Source: Galdieria partita
Taxonomy: Eukaryota > Rhodophyta > Bangiophyceae > Galdieriales > Galdieriaceae
Assembly: GCA_025991245.1 (NCBI GenBank)
Contig: BQMJ01000070.1
Location: 100,156-164,155 of the forward strand
Direction of reading: 5' to 3'
DNA length: 64,000 nt
In this document: positions 41,389 to 53,620 of the stretch, piece by piece
Layout: every line of letters starts with the position of its first letter
Numbering within the stretch: the first letter of the stretch is position 1
Made by a program: the position numbers and the translations under genes
Notes under the pieces: model-generated
Told to the model about the DNA's origin: nothing
Databases searched by the model: none
What the model saw: the letters and a program-made list of their open reading frames with translations, nothing else

Positions 41389-44383
41389 TCACGATTTCGT
41401 CATGGATTCCTTTGCCATCCTTCGAATGAGTGAACCTGCAAGCTCTCTTATCATAACTGCAGAATCATTTCTTTCCAAATCAAGCAAAACTTGTTTCTCT
41501 GCCTTAGAAAACACTCTAGGATAATCCTGTAGCAGTAGCTGTAGAATTTGCAACAACAATTTACGAACACTGGTCTTGGGATGTTTCAGACGAGAGAAGA
41601 ACTTCTCTACTGCTTGATGCTTATATAAAGACTCGCGAATTTTCACAGACAAAACGAGCAATCGAACATAAGAGTCCAACATATACTCAATTTCATTTTG
41701 ACCCAATGTGGTAACCAGATGAACGATCCTTTGAATGTTCTTCTCCTGTATGAGAATGGATTCTACTTGATTGGGTTCTCGTTCCAATAACTCAACCAAA
41801 CTACTTCCAGCTTTGGCCTTATCTTTACCTGGAACCACTGAAAGCAAATCCAGGAAAAATTCAACTCCATTGCTCTTCAACAATAAATGCATGACCTTTC
41901 TGGAACGAACCGTAGCAAACCAACATAACATTTCTACACTTTTGGTGGTCTCTATACTGATAAACTTTCGTCCGTTTGAAGAAAAAAGAACTCCACTATG
42001 TCGAATAATAGACTGCAAAACAGGTATGATGCCATGAATGGCTGCTTCTTCTTTTCTTTTCGGACTTGAAAGACACAAATAATACAAAGAAAGCAAAATG
42101 TGCCTCCGACAAGGATCACTTCCACTTGCATCGCATAAAGTTGAAAGCAAATAAACAAGAATTTGAATAGCTCCACATTCTTGTAAAGTATCATGTGTCT
42201 CCGCGTTACGACAAAGAACTTCAAAAATGGATAAAAACGACACAAAACAATGCCCTTTCAATTGGGACAGTAGTTGACACATAGGAGACAATACTTGGAT
42301 TGACTGAAAGTGAGTTCGAATAGTAACATCCGACTGCTCTCCTTGAACGAATAAACCAAACTTTTCCAAAGTACGCAGACTGATCAACATCATTTCATCT
42401 TTCAGGGAATATTCCTTCTCTCTTATTTCTTCAAAAGTTGTCAATCGATAAAGGAATCCAACAAATCTTTCAATAAAGCCATATTTTGCCATAGAACGAC
42501 ACCATTCACGACCAAAGGACTGACACCATTTATCAGTCAAAAAATACAGTGCCTTCAAAGTACCTAAAATATATTTATTCACTTCAATCTTTACTTCTTC
42601 GAAGAATGTAGACAAGATCCGAGGTGCACCACGACATGCAAAAAACATCAAAATGTTTTCTTCTCTCTCTGAGAGAATCACAGATATCATGTGAAAGGTT
42701 AAATAACGAACTTTTTCAGATATTCTTGAGTCAATCAATTTGATTGCAATAGGAAAAAACCCCATAGAGCTTAAAAATTGACCCAAGTCGCGAATGTCTT
42801 CGGAACGAATACTTTCTTGTCCATCAAACGAACACAAAACATGTAACATAAGTTGTAAAACAAACTCCAATTTGTGCTGCTCACATCGAGGATAATCGAG
42901 TATTTCTAACAACAAAGAAAACGTACCCTCACTGGTAAAAAATTGAGACAAACTGGGATAAGTAGTTAACAAAGATAATAGTTCAGAAAGACACTGTTTG
43001 CGAGTTTCCATCAAGTTTTGATCATCAAACATACCAGAAAGTAGTTTCAAAGCCCTTTCTTTTGCCATTACTTGTTGTTCTCCTTGGTTCGAACGCAAAC
43101 TCAACCAAGCAAAGTCATCCAATTCATCTACAGCATCGAGTTCTGTTCCTCCTTCAACTGCTACTGAAGCATCTAGAGACTGTTGTAGCCTTTGCCACAA
43201 ATGCTGTGTGACATCCATTCTACAGCTAGAAATATTTTCACGTTGTGATGCTGTATTAGATAATTGATCATTGGCAAATAAGTCATCAAAGGTTTCTTCT
43301 TCCTTGGGTTCTTCAAACTGCTCCAATTTCGCAACTTCCACATTCGAAGTTTCTTTGACTTTGTCTTGATTCTGCAAGCTTACCAACTTGGATTGTAAAG
43401 AACTGATAGTCTCTCTCTTTAAAGAATATGTCGAATTGTCATATGACACCTGTTTTGACTTTGATATCCATCGATGACTCAACAATTCCTTGGCCGATAC
43501 ACGACTAGCTACATCTTTATTAAAGCATCGGAGAAGAAAGTCTTCCAACTCTGAGGAGATACCTGTAGGAAGAGGAGGATGCTCATCACTTACAATGTGG
43601 AATAGCGCAGACATTGCAGTATATTCTGAATAAGGAGGAGAACCTGTGAGAAGTTCGACAACTGTACAACCAACACTCCAAATATCCGAAGCAGTACTGC
43701 ATCCTGAAAGCTCAATAATTTCGGGTGCCATCCAATAAGGGGTTCCAACAACTTCAATAGGATTATTTTTGGAAGAAATTTCGTCCAGTCTTGCTGCAAC
43801 TCCAAAGTCAGCAAGTTTGATTAAGCCTTCTTTGGTATTCAACAAATTGGCGCCTTTGATGTCCCTGTGAACAACACCCTGTTCATGGAGATAAACAAGT
43901 CCTTCCAGTATTTGTTCCACATAGAAAGCTACTAGAGATTCTGGAAATGAGCTGAATTTGTTTACAGTCTTTGCAAGAGAACCACCTTCTACATATTCCA
44001 TGATAATATTGACATGGTCGCCTTCCTCTTCTTCATAGAAGCCAATATATTCCACAATGTTTTTGTGCTAGATAGTGTTTCAACTTGACAACGGGAGAGA
44101 GACAAGTGCCCTACCTGCAAATTTCTCAATAACTTAATTTCTGATTTCAGTGAGTTTACTTCATCTATTGGGATTCCTTTTGTAGGAAGTTGCTTGATGG
44201 CAACCACTCTACCGGTTTCCAAATCAAACCCTTCAAAAACTGCTCCATATCTTCCCTTTCCTATTCTTTCGCCCAGGACCTAGAATATTTCTAAAATTCT
44301 TTATTAACTACTATATTGCTCTTGCTTACATATTTATTTCCAACTCGTCTATTTGTCACGAAGCGACTAGATGAACCACTCAT
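41389..44383 (-). CDS. MAP3K-epsilon / Cdc7-SepH type protein kinase with ARM-like C-terminus
   Basis: Exons 44383-44330, 44279-44115, 44067-41389 with two introns of 50 and 47 bp give 965 residues. The kinase domain starts at residue about 19 with the glycine loop GERIGKGRYGAVFEG and contains VAIK (catalytic lysine), HRDIKGANLL, DFG (LADFGVAARL) and GTPYWMAPE, so it should be active. The rest, about 650 residues, is helical and resembles the armadillo-like tail of plant MAP3K-epsilon and fungal Cdc7/SepH. These kinases act in the septation/mitotic-exit cascade, downstream of a Spg1-type GTPase in yeast. In Arabidopsis they affect cell division and pollen viability. A role in cytokinesis here is an inference. 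Confidence 0.9.
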
Positions 44384-46215
44384 CTATCTTCGACAGCCAA
44401 GTAGTAACATAGCTTGGCGCTTAATTTCTAATTGAATTTGGTGAAAAGCTGTTTGCATTTTAATCCACCGCTTCTACATATTCTCTTGTGTAGTATCAGA
44501 GCTATTCTCGATAAATTGCTACCAAATTGAGCAACTATACAAAACTATCTTAAAAGTAGCTGTCCATGTAATCAGCATCGAATAACAATTCTTTCTTTGA
44601 GACATATTCAATGCCATGGACCATTCAAGCAAAAAGAATTGATTCATTCACTCTTAAAGGCTAGTTAGAAAACTTTTCTGTTAGTATTATGAACAGTTTT
44701 GATATTGTACCAAGAGTCACTTCTATCCATACCAGGCTACAAATATTTGTTGATTCTGGAAAGTGAAAGCTGCTATGAAAGTTTTTCTGTCGTACTGTGG
44801 AATTCGTTCCTGCGAAATAGAGATAGTTGAGAGTCAATAGAGAGGATTGAAGCTTTCTAAATACGCATAGTGCTGTCTTTATTTTTGAATGGCTTTGAAG
44901 GTTCACCAGTAAACAGAATAAAGAACTTTCGACGCGACTTTCTAAAATTTGTTGACAATGGATCTATTTTCGTCAAAACTTGTTACCGTTTTGTCTAGAA
45001 ACAAAAATGAATGAGTGTCAGTTCACTTGAAATATTTTGACTTGATAGATGCTATGGAACAATTTTAATGTAACTTTGTAAGCTCAGAGAAATGTTCTAT
45101 CCATTAGAACTTCTATGAACTTCACGTATTTGTTTCAAATTAACTACCAATGCTCCTGCAACGTTAGGCATCATTAGTTTCCAATCTTTCTTGGACACTA
45201 GTTCGACTAACTGACTACACTATATACAGAGCTGAAAATTCGGTATGAGAACGAAACTGTACCTATGTGTAACAGCGATGTTAACTATATAGAAATGTTT
45301 GAATCAGAAAGTTGTCATCATTAAAGACGTGGATCTTGTCTACTTGTGGAACGAAAAGTTACGGAAGAGATACATGGTTAGTCTATAATAAGACTTGTAT
45401 GAGGAAGACTGTAGATAAAACAGCTCAAGGAAAAAAAAATAGACAGCACACATTTGAACATTTATCCTTGGAATATCTGGGGAGTAGTAGGAGTAGAAAA
45501 GATCCATTAAATGTGGATCGCTCCCCTGTTTGCAAAAAAAATGTGTCGGATAGACAATTTTGTCCAAAACGCTCCTTGCATGGTGGTTCTCATCTGACAT
45601 TATTACAAATTCTCATTGACTTCCACCTACGATGACTGCAAGACAGTCGTTGGAAATAATGGAGTCTTCTTAAAAACAGAGGTGAGCTGAGACGGAGCTA
45701 GAATAAGTAGAATTGCTTGGAACAAGTCCCGTAATATAAACAAAACGTAGAATAGTATGAACTCTGTCGCTAGACAATACATTCTATAGTTTCATCACAT
45801 ATCCTGCACTCCATCGATCAGACATGATAGAGACTCGTTAGACATCGATTCGGATAGGAGTCACTGTCGAATTGATACTCAAGGAAAAGGCCATGTTGCC
45901 ATACATCTGTCGATGCAAACGTTTGATATTAACGTTTGTAAGCAGAAAAACAAGTAGATCTCAATTCTTTCTACATAAATTCCAAAGAAATTGAATTTGT
46001 AACATTACACAGTTATTACAGATTTAAATTACATCGAGCTTCTAACAGTTGCACTACTAAACTCGTTGAAGAATTCTTCGACGAAATACGATAAAATAGT
46101 ACAAAAATAATGGAAAATTAGGAAAATTGACTTTCTTTACAAACGAATTGAACTTTTCGAACATTTCTCTGATGAACAAATCAATATGGATCCAAACAGC
46201 AATAAGATGCTATTT
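44384..46215. other. Gene-poor junction between core genes and subtelomere
   Basis: 1.8 kb without a supportable gene. The longest open frames (about 100 codons on either strand, near 45,310-45,640) lack an ATG at their start and show no family similarity. The sequence changes here from gene-dense to AT-rich and poor in coding potential. Confidence 0.6.
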
Positions 46216-48330
46216 CTAATTATTTTTGGAAAGAGATAAAACTATTTCTTGCACTGTTGAAATTCCAATACTTCTCGAATGTGGATTATCCATAGACTTG
46301 AAAGCACTCCTTAAACTCGACAAAATATCTTTACCAATAAAGTTTTCTACATCTGATTCAGAAAGAATGATCAATTCACAATTAAGAGGAATCGTGAAAA
46401 CTCCTGCTACTCTATCGCCAAAGGAATAACAATGACTAGAATGATTCAAGTCAGTTGCTACACTAGTCGATAGCTTAGTACTCATGATGATCAACATGCA
46501 ATTTAATGTAGGATGAACAGTCACGACTTGATCATGAACTGGTTGCAAAAACTTGCAAGCTTCATCCACTATTTCATTCCATCTAATACCATTAAAACTC
46601 CATCGTCCTTTACAAGCAATACCTACAATCAAATTCTGTCCGCTCGTTCTTCCATGCAACTTGAATAATATATCTGGACTACGAGATGTTGGCTCAAATG
46701 GAATATATATCTTTTCGAATTCTAACATTTCTTCCACAATTTTTTTCCAGTCATTGATACCGAATGTATCTCTCTCTACTTCTGATGTAGATGTAGTATA
46801 ATGTATAGATTTCATGTAATAAGCAGTAGATTCAGAGGAAAACTTTACATTCATCTCATTCCAAACAGAAGACAACTGACCAAGAATAGAAAACATCAAA
46901 CTGTCTGTTGGGTGATAACAAAACTGCAAATAAAACATTGTGGCAACGAGACCTTCGAAAACTCGACATTTTGATTCATAAAAGAATTCCACAGGTTGTG
47001 ACTTGAGGGTTTGTAATAGTAACCATTCCAACCTATCATTGTTTACACTTTGCTCAATATATCTAATCAGTAACTTGGGAATCAACACTTCATAAAGTTC
47101 TTGATGGTTTTCATCTACAATCAACCGACGATAAAAGCACATATCTGTTACTAGATCAAACAGAAATACAGCACAAGTAGAGCTAAGGTGCACAAGCTCA
47201 TCCAACTCAAACCGAATATGATATAATGCCAACAAAGTAAGCATTTTTAACAAACGTTGACGCGTCTTGCTAAGACTACTCAAACGAGGCAATAATGGAT
47301 CAACACAATAATTTGTTGCTATGGAATCATTCATTATCATCCAAAAGCTTTCTTTAGATAATAACAAGTGGTCTTGTGATAATCTACATTGCAAAAGGTA
47401 GTTGATTGCTTTCACAAGTAAACCAGGAACACCACCAGTAAGTTCTAGTAACAATTCTGCAAGTTCATTGGTTGAAAAGTGTTGATGACAAAGGATTTGT
47501 GAAACTTTAGGACTGCCAGTAAACATAGAAGAAGAACTTTTCTCCAAATGTTCGATGATGCTATGCTTTTCAAGTGGTGAGAGAGGAATAAACGTCAACT
47601 CAACCCTGGATACTGAAATTGCGTAATTACGTATATTTAAGCCTTCACTTTTTCCAACAACAATAAAGAATACATTGTCCTCTAGACAAAGTTCCCAAAG
47701 AATACGAAAGAAGTCGTTGTAAGGACGAACTCTACCATCCGGGGTCCTTTTCAAATGAAATTCATCGTAACTCTCATCTAGAACACCAACTTCATCAAAA
47801 GCAACAAGAAGAAACTGATCAGTACGCATGTTTAACACTTCACGGATTCTCTTAACTAACACGGTAGTCCTAAGTTGCAGGACGTTGTAACACTCCACAG
47901 GACTCGGTTCTTCTTCAAACCCCGACTGCAGACAGGCAGACTTGAACAACAAATAATGAGCAGACCACTTCAGACTTTTTTCTTTAGGTTCAGTGGGTTT
48001 GAGCTCTGTCAAATCCACATAAAGCAAAACTGCTTCATGTAACTTGTCCAAAAAGGATCCCCTGCGGTCTTTTTCACAATCACTTATGTTCTCAGGTCCT
48101 ATTAGTGCTCTATCACCCATGTTCTTCACGAGTTCTAAATAACTTTTTACGAATCGTGTCTTTCCACTTCCAAAGAGATGTGGGGCGAAAGGAATAATTG
48201 GTTTAAAAGAACGATCGACTTCCCGGCGAACCTGCAACCCGTACAACTGTCCAGTTGTTAAAACCACGTCTTGCTCTCTATCTACTACAACAGTGTCATA
48301 CATATCTTGTCGTTGGAAAACACTCGACAT
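46216..48330 (-). CDS. STAND P-loop ATPase, archaeal-type ATPase family
   Basis: A 704-residue intronless protein. Walker A is GSGKT (residues 54-58, preceded by APHLF) and Walker B is FLLVAFDE (about 173-180). After these come DGRVRPYNDFFRIL and a sensor-like strand (NVFFIVVGKSEGLNIR), a LSPLEKHSIIEHLEK helix and ELTGGVPGLLVKAINYLL, the pattern of STAND NTPases. The C-terminal 250 residues are unlike known ATPase domains; near residue 590 the stretch PDILFKLHG ... LIVGIACKGRW could be a degenerate PD-(D/E)XK-like strand. Galdieria carries a large expanded family of such ATPases reported to come from archaea; membership is inferred from motifs and location. Expression and role are unknown. 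Confidence 0.85.
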   Translation of the reverse strand: MSSVFQRQDMYDTVVVDREQDVVLTTGQLYGLQVRREVDRSFKPIIPFAPHLFGSGKTRFVKSYLELVKNMGDRALIGPENISDCEKDRRGSFLDKLHEAVLLYVDLTELKPTEPKEKSLKWSAHYLLFKSACLQSGFEEEPSPVECYNVLQLRTTVLVKRIREVLNMRTDQFLLVAFDEVGVLDESYDEFHLKRTPDGRVRPYNDFFRILWELCLEDNVFFIVVGKSEGLNIRNYAISVSRVELTFIPLSPLEKHSIIEHLEKSSSSMFTGSPKVSQILCHQHFSTNELAELLLELTGGVPGLLVKAINYLLQCRLSQDHLLLSKESFWMIMNDSIATNYCVDPLLPRLSSLSKTRQRLLKMLTLLALYHIRFELDELVHLSSTCAVFLFDLVTDMCFYRRLIVDENHQELYEVLIPKLLIRYIEQSVNNDRLEWLLLQTLKSQPVEFFYESKCRVFEGLVATMFYLQFCYHPTDSLMFSILGQLSSVWNEMNVKFSSESTAYYMKSIHYTTSTSEVERDTFGINDWKKIVEEMLEFEKIYIPFEPTSRSPDILFKLHGRTSGQNLIVGIACKGRWSFNGIRWNEIVDEACKFLQPVHDQVVTVHPTLNCMLIIMSTKLSTSVATDLNHSSHCYSFGDRVAGVFTIPLNCELIILSESDVENFIGKDILSSLRSAFKSMDNPHSRSIGISTVQEIVLSLSKNN

Positions 48331-49909
48331 AGTAGGTGTTGAAATCGAGTCAGAAAAATGCTAACGCGAATTTTCCGAGAGAAAATGAAAATAGTATTTG
48401 CCTTTCACAACTATTTCTGTAGAACGAACTTCTTTGTTATTTATATTTCCAAACAATGATGGAACATATTTCATATTGAAATGTAGCTTTTAAGAAGAAA
48501 CGTTGCCTAGTTTTTTTTATGTACTGAGCATTATAACTTCTACCCCATTCATCATAATGATAGCTTCAGTTTGAAGGTTCCTTTCTTCATAAGCTCTAGA
48601 ATGGAAAGAGTATATATGCTATAAAAACAGGAAGAAAGGAAAAGTTCTTCTCAATCTATTTCATAGAAAATTGGATTGCAATTCATTCTCCCAAAAATAC
48701 TCCTTATCCACAATGCAACTATACTTCACACTGTAAATGTCATTCACTACTCGATTTCTGTTGTTTTGTTCGATGTGGTGTCGTCATACATTTGTAGTGA
48801 ATGTAAACAGTTTGATTGTTCTCGTAAACATTAGGAAACTTTTCTTTAGGGTGTCAAGGGAACAAGATAGTGCGACAAGTGGAACATAGCTAAATTTCAA
48901 CTTTAGCTTGGTTCACTTCTTGTGCAAGTAATTTGGAAGTATATTTTGAAGATATCTCATTCAGTTGTTGCTTTTCCTCTATTCTTTCACTATATGACTG
49001 CTTTACTAGAGCAGACAAGATTGAAAGTAACACTTGACAACTCAATTGGTTTCTCTACTATTCAAGTGCTCTTAGTTTTTCCAGAATTGTCAGTGGTTGA
49101 CTGTTGATATTTGGAGCGTAACCTTTTTGAAATTTTCCAGACTTTTTCAATGTGTATAGAGAGTAATGGAAATTAGAGTATATGTTACTGACTGTTGCTG
49201 AATTGCTGCATTTGTCAAGGTCCATTCATGGAATGCTGTCTGCACAGGTATTTATTATGTGAGCCCTAATGATATCATGTCATTGAGAGTTTTCCTACAC
49301 AGAACTTACAAAGTAGATAGAATCAATAATTGATCCTCCATTTCTTTAAAATTCAATTGTACTCTATGGATTATGAAACACTTGGTCTGTACATAAGCTG
49401 AGTGAAAACTGACTAGTTGTCTTTTATCAATATACGTGTCTTCAAAATGACAACTTATGTGTCATTGTTCATAGGTACTTGCTTCTCTTTGTGATTGACG
49501 ATTTCTCCTCCAACAGTTTCATTAACAAAGATTCGTTTATCTGACAGATTTCAAGAGTTTCCTAGATAGTTTCTGAATGAATGTTTGGCTGAAAAGCATA
49601 TCTCTATGTTTCAAACAATGTGATTCTATACAACTGGAGATACTAAATAAAGACACTCTCGAAAGCTGTTTACTTGAAATTTAGGTTGGGTTGATTTCCA
49701 TCCAAAGTGCTAACAATGATTTTCTTTAGAATATATACATCTTCTGTTATTGCAGGCCAATCATCCATATCAGAGTTACTGCTTTCACAATGATTCAGCA
49801 TTAGATTGCCAGCCAAGAAAATAAAATATTCAAAACATATCATTTATCATAGACTTTGCAAACCATAAAGCTCAAAACAACTCTGCTTCCATCAAAGGAT
49901 AGTCAAGCA
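48331..49909. other. Subtelomeric non-coding region between ATPase genes
   Basis: 1.6 kb AT-rich DNA with no gene. The only open frames are below 65 codons. It contains one copy of a dispersed repeat (49,250-49,470) also found at 53,400-53,620. Confidence 0.6.
49250..49470 (+). repeat. Dispersed subtelomeric repeat, copy 1
   Basis: About 220 bp that can be aligned by eye with 53,400-53,620. Matching blocks include ACACTTGGTCT (49,377 and 53,518), TTATCAAYATAYNTGT, and ACAANTTAT followed by TGTGTCA. The copies have diverged and carry small indels. They lie 4.1 kb apart in the same orientation. Confidence 0.65.
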
Positions 49910-51226
49910 TCACTTTTCTTTTTCCAATAAAACTCGAAATCTTTCGGAAAAGCCTTCACTACAAAGAAATTCAATATGGTTTGGTACTGATAAACTACCT
50001 TTGGCCTCCTTAAATGGTAATGGAGTAACATAGACAATACTTATGCAGTGTCGCCAATCAATACCTTTGGAATCCAATAAACAAAAATCTGCAATCCTTC
50101 CAGAATCATCTTCCTCTAACGTGATAGTATATTCTTCATTCAAAATCAAACCAATTAAGCTTCGTAACTGAGGCCTATCTGTTACTTTTACTCGTCTCCT
50201 CTTCTTATTACGTTTTCGGCCACTTTGGGAAGTTGCCATTGATCCTTGTTTCCTCTTTGACCTACTAGTTGATAAATTAGCAGACTCTGAAATATTCCAT
50301 GCATCTTTCTTGAAAGAAGGTGGCAAAAAGGAGTTTTCGATAGCAGCAGAGTCACGATTATGACTATAAAATGAAGATATAGATACTTGAAAAAAGTATA
50401 TATGCCATTGAGAATTCACAATATCCACAAAAATATAGTCAAATCGAGGATATCGCTCTGCCGGTAATATCCAACAGGAATGAGTAAACTTTTTCATGGG
50501 AGCATCAAATTCATCTCCAATCAACCGAAACCAACTATGACAAGATAAACTCAAGTTTCTATAAGGTTTACTATCGGAACGAATAGTCACTTCTTCTGTT
50601 CTATTGATAAACCACAAAAAGAATAATTTTTCAAAAGTCTGCCCTCTTGTGTTTGGATCACTTCGATAACGTTCGAACAATTCAGCCAAGTAATTCTCAG
50701 AAGCATATCTTTTAAGGAAAGAGGATAACAAAATATCACGTGCAACGCTATTATAAAAGCGTAAGTAGATTCCACTCACTACAACTAATAAACCTCGACT
50801 TGCATATGCCCCATCTGCAATAGTAATATTGGGTTTATTCCTATCCATGAATAGCTTATAAAGCATAGAATCAAAATCGCTCTTTTCTCTTCCAGCACTA
50901 AGCCCATCGAGATAAAAATTGTGCTTTCTTATCATTCCAGAATATAAATTCGAGGTGAAGTGTATCTTTAGACTTTCAAAATTGGCATCAGGACGATCGT
51001 TGGCAAGACACACCATTTCGGCTATCATTCTAGGAACTAACCCAGTAAGTTCGACAACTTCATCTGAATTTTCACGAAGAATATAGGGATAATCAGGTAA
51101 ATCTTGCCACAAATCAAATTCTTTGAAACTTAGCGGTTCCAAATATTGTTTGATATCTCCATAACCACTAGGCAAAGTATCTCCAAACTGATGATGCTGT
51201 GAACCTGCAAGAAGAATTCCAAGATT
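49910..51226 (-). pseudogene. 5'-truncated STAND ATPase paralogue
   Basis: The frame is open from an in-frame stop (TGA at 51,227-51,229) to the stop at 49,910, 438 residues, but has no ATG near its start. It begins in the sensor region of the family (LLAGSQHHQFGD, LPSGYGDIKQYLEPLSFKEF) and goes on to ELTGLVPRMIAEMV, so Walker A and Walker B are missing. In the C-terminal part, FDYIFVDIVNSQWHIYFFQVSISS recalls the nuclease-like end of Crinkler/RHS-type proteins, and a basic stretch, SGRKRNKKRRRVKV, looks like a nuclear-localisation signal. No ATPase-coding exon is visible upstream in 51.2-52.4 kb. Most likely a truncated remnant; a distant upstream exon cannot be excluded. Confidence 0.7.
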
Positions 51227-52643
51227 TCATCTTTGGAAGCAACGATCGTTGAACTCATTTGGTCTTATCTATTCTTGGAATTCTTTTAGGACGGTCGGTT
51301 GTTGACTGCTGAATTTTGTGACACTATATACTATCGTTGACTTGGCTAAGGTCGCCGTGTGTTTCAAGGTACACCTGCTAAAAAATCTTAGTAAAAGTTG
51401 CTAGTACTAGTTACCCTCCATATGTCTAGGAATTCTTGATCCTTGTTTCACAAAATTGAAACACAGGGTAGACCTTTACCACTAATACTTTCACAACACA
51501 AGGATTGATTCACATTCCTGACTAACGTCTTCTATGATAGCGTTACGACTATACATCAACCCATTCTAGGATATGGGAAAAACTCCCTTCTTGTCAACTG
51601 TAATCAGCACTCTTTTGGAGTCCTTATTTAACCCAACCACAGGTATAGCTGGAATTGTTGAAAACGTTCGATTCACAAAACGTTAACCAAGTGTTTACAA
51701 TTCAAACAATTTGGACGCTAACCATCTTAAAACTCAACGTGTTCTGTTTGGGCTTGTGAGATCAAAGGACAACTCCTTGTCAACAACGAGTCAAATCCAG
51801 TTCTACCGAATCTCCAGTTACTTTCTCGTTACTTTCACTTGGTTAAGAAATCTGAATTATCGAGTACAAAAGTGAGTCTGATTCAACTCAAAGGGCTGAC
51901 TTTTCACTGACAGTCTGTAAACGAATTCCAACAATACAACTCCCTCACACAAAAAGAATAGAGCATCAACAGTCTTTTAAACTCTCTAGTGCAAGATTCT
52001 TTTGGAAATTTCTCTACAAGTATATAAGAAACGATATAGTTTGTACCTTTTAAAGGCACCCTTTCATACCACCTCCTTTCTAAGCTCTTCGAAACGTTCT
52101 TTCGTTAGAACTTATTGGTTGAGAACAGGAGCTAAATAGTTGTGTTATGCAACCCGCTTCAAAGTGGATAAGGTCTGTTTATGAAAACTTTTTTGAGTAC
52201 CAACGAGAAATATCTTAAGAATGTACTAGAGAGTTTTCTTCTTTTGAATGTTGTTTAAACCTGAGTTTGTTTTGGTCGTAACTTTATAGCCACTAGGTTC
52301 GAAACTTGTGGTTGATTACTCGACATCAGAGTTCAAAAGAGACTTATCTGCAGAAAAATTGTCAAGGGAGAGGTTTATTACGATAATACAAGGGAGATTT
52401 TTTGGAAAGAACTACCATAGCTTTGCACATTCTTCGTTCTTTAGATAAAAACAGTGTAAAAGAGGACATTTTTGTTGTAGTAGTAGTAGTAATATCATCG
52501 GTGCCTTCAACCTGAACGAGTTGTATATACATACCTATGGAAAAGTTTATTTTACTAAGATTAGCCAAAACATGATTGAACCAAATTGAAGTTTTGGTTA
52601 ATATCCAAAGTATTTTCAAAAGCAAAGCAGAGGACAAGGTATT

Positions 52644-53041
52644 ATGTACGAAACCAAGCTTTGGTCACTACGATATGATGGACCAGTGTATATTGAATTG
52701 ATAAAGTGCAGAGATCTTGATAAATATGTATTTGAAAAAAATTGTCTGGTAAAAGAATGAATGATTAGGATAAGGAAACAAGATTGTCCAAGAATATATC
52801 AAACTTCGAGAACATATCCATGTTTAAAGCTGCTTTGGAAGATAGTTTGAATCCGAATTTGAAAGCACAATTCATTGAGTTTGGTCAATTACACATGCTC
52901 TATCTTTTCATTTCAGTTGTTTTATCGATATTCATGATATGTATAGATTGTTTGCAAAGAAATGAGCATGGTAAAAGAAAGATGACTCGTTCAAATAGAT
53001 ACTACTCAAAAATTATTAACTTGAATTATTCTGTTGATTGA
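52644..53041 (+). pseudogene. Possible broken small gene
   Basis: An ATG at 52,644 opens 38 codons of plausible protein (MYETKLWSLRYDGPVYIELIK ...) ending in TGA. Coding-like sequence then resumes in another frame from about 52,784 to 53,041, including a hydrophobic segment (LYLFISVVLSIFMICI). A frameshift between the two parts would explain this, but no homologue is recognised, so it may also be two unrelated chance frames. Confidence 0.3.
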
Positions 53042-53399
53042 TAAATTTTATTCAAAAGATCAAGAGTTCTAAAGAAAGTTGTTGATTTTTAGGACTCTGT
53101 ATACTCAAAAGACAATCAATCAACCGTTTCTTTTCATTCTACTTCACGTGTCAGTAAAACTCTTCTCCTCTTAAAATTCTTTCTGGTAAAAATTTGAAGC
53201 TTTGGCAGTATGTAAGAGAGTATGGAACAGAAAGAGGATACATTCATTTTTATTTCTCGAATAGTGAAAAGTTGCAAAAGTAACAACAAAAAAAGGCCAA
53301 GAGATTGCACAATAGAGATAATCATACTATACAAGGAGAAGCTACTTAATTCAATTATTTTTAAAAAGTCAAAATTGAACAAGACAGTTATTTCATAAG

Positions 53400-53620
53400 A
53401 GTACATGACGCTATGCCATTATGGACAGTTTTCATATATAGCTTTTATACAAAATAGAAAGAGTCAACAACTGATTCTTTATTTTCGCAATACAATTGTA
53501 CAAAAATAGAATATGCGACACTTGGTCTATGTATTCAAGCAAATTGAGAAAATTGACTGGATTCTTTATCAACATATTTGTGGGTAACATACAAATTATA
53601 TACATGTGTCACTTCCAGTG
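53400..53620 (+). repeat. Dispersed subtelomeric repeat, copy 2
   Basis: Counterpart of 49,250-49,470 in the same orientation. The pair brackets the truncated ATPase paralogue and its surroundings. Confidence 0.65.

Noticed and set aside
45312-45635. Plus-strand frame of 107 codons
   Set aside because: It begins with TTG and has no internal family pattern or splice partner; composition is not that of neighbouring genes.
52285-52300. B-box-like sequence ggttcgaaac as a tRNA hint
   Set aside because: No A box or cloverleaf could be built around it.
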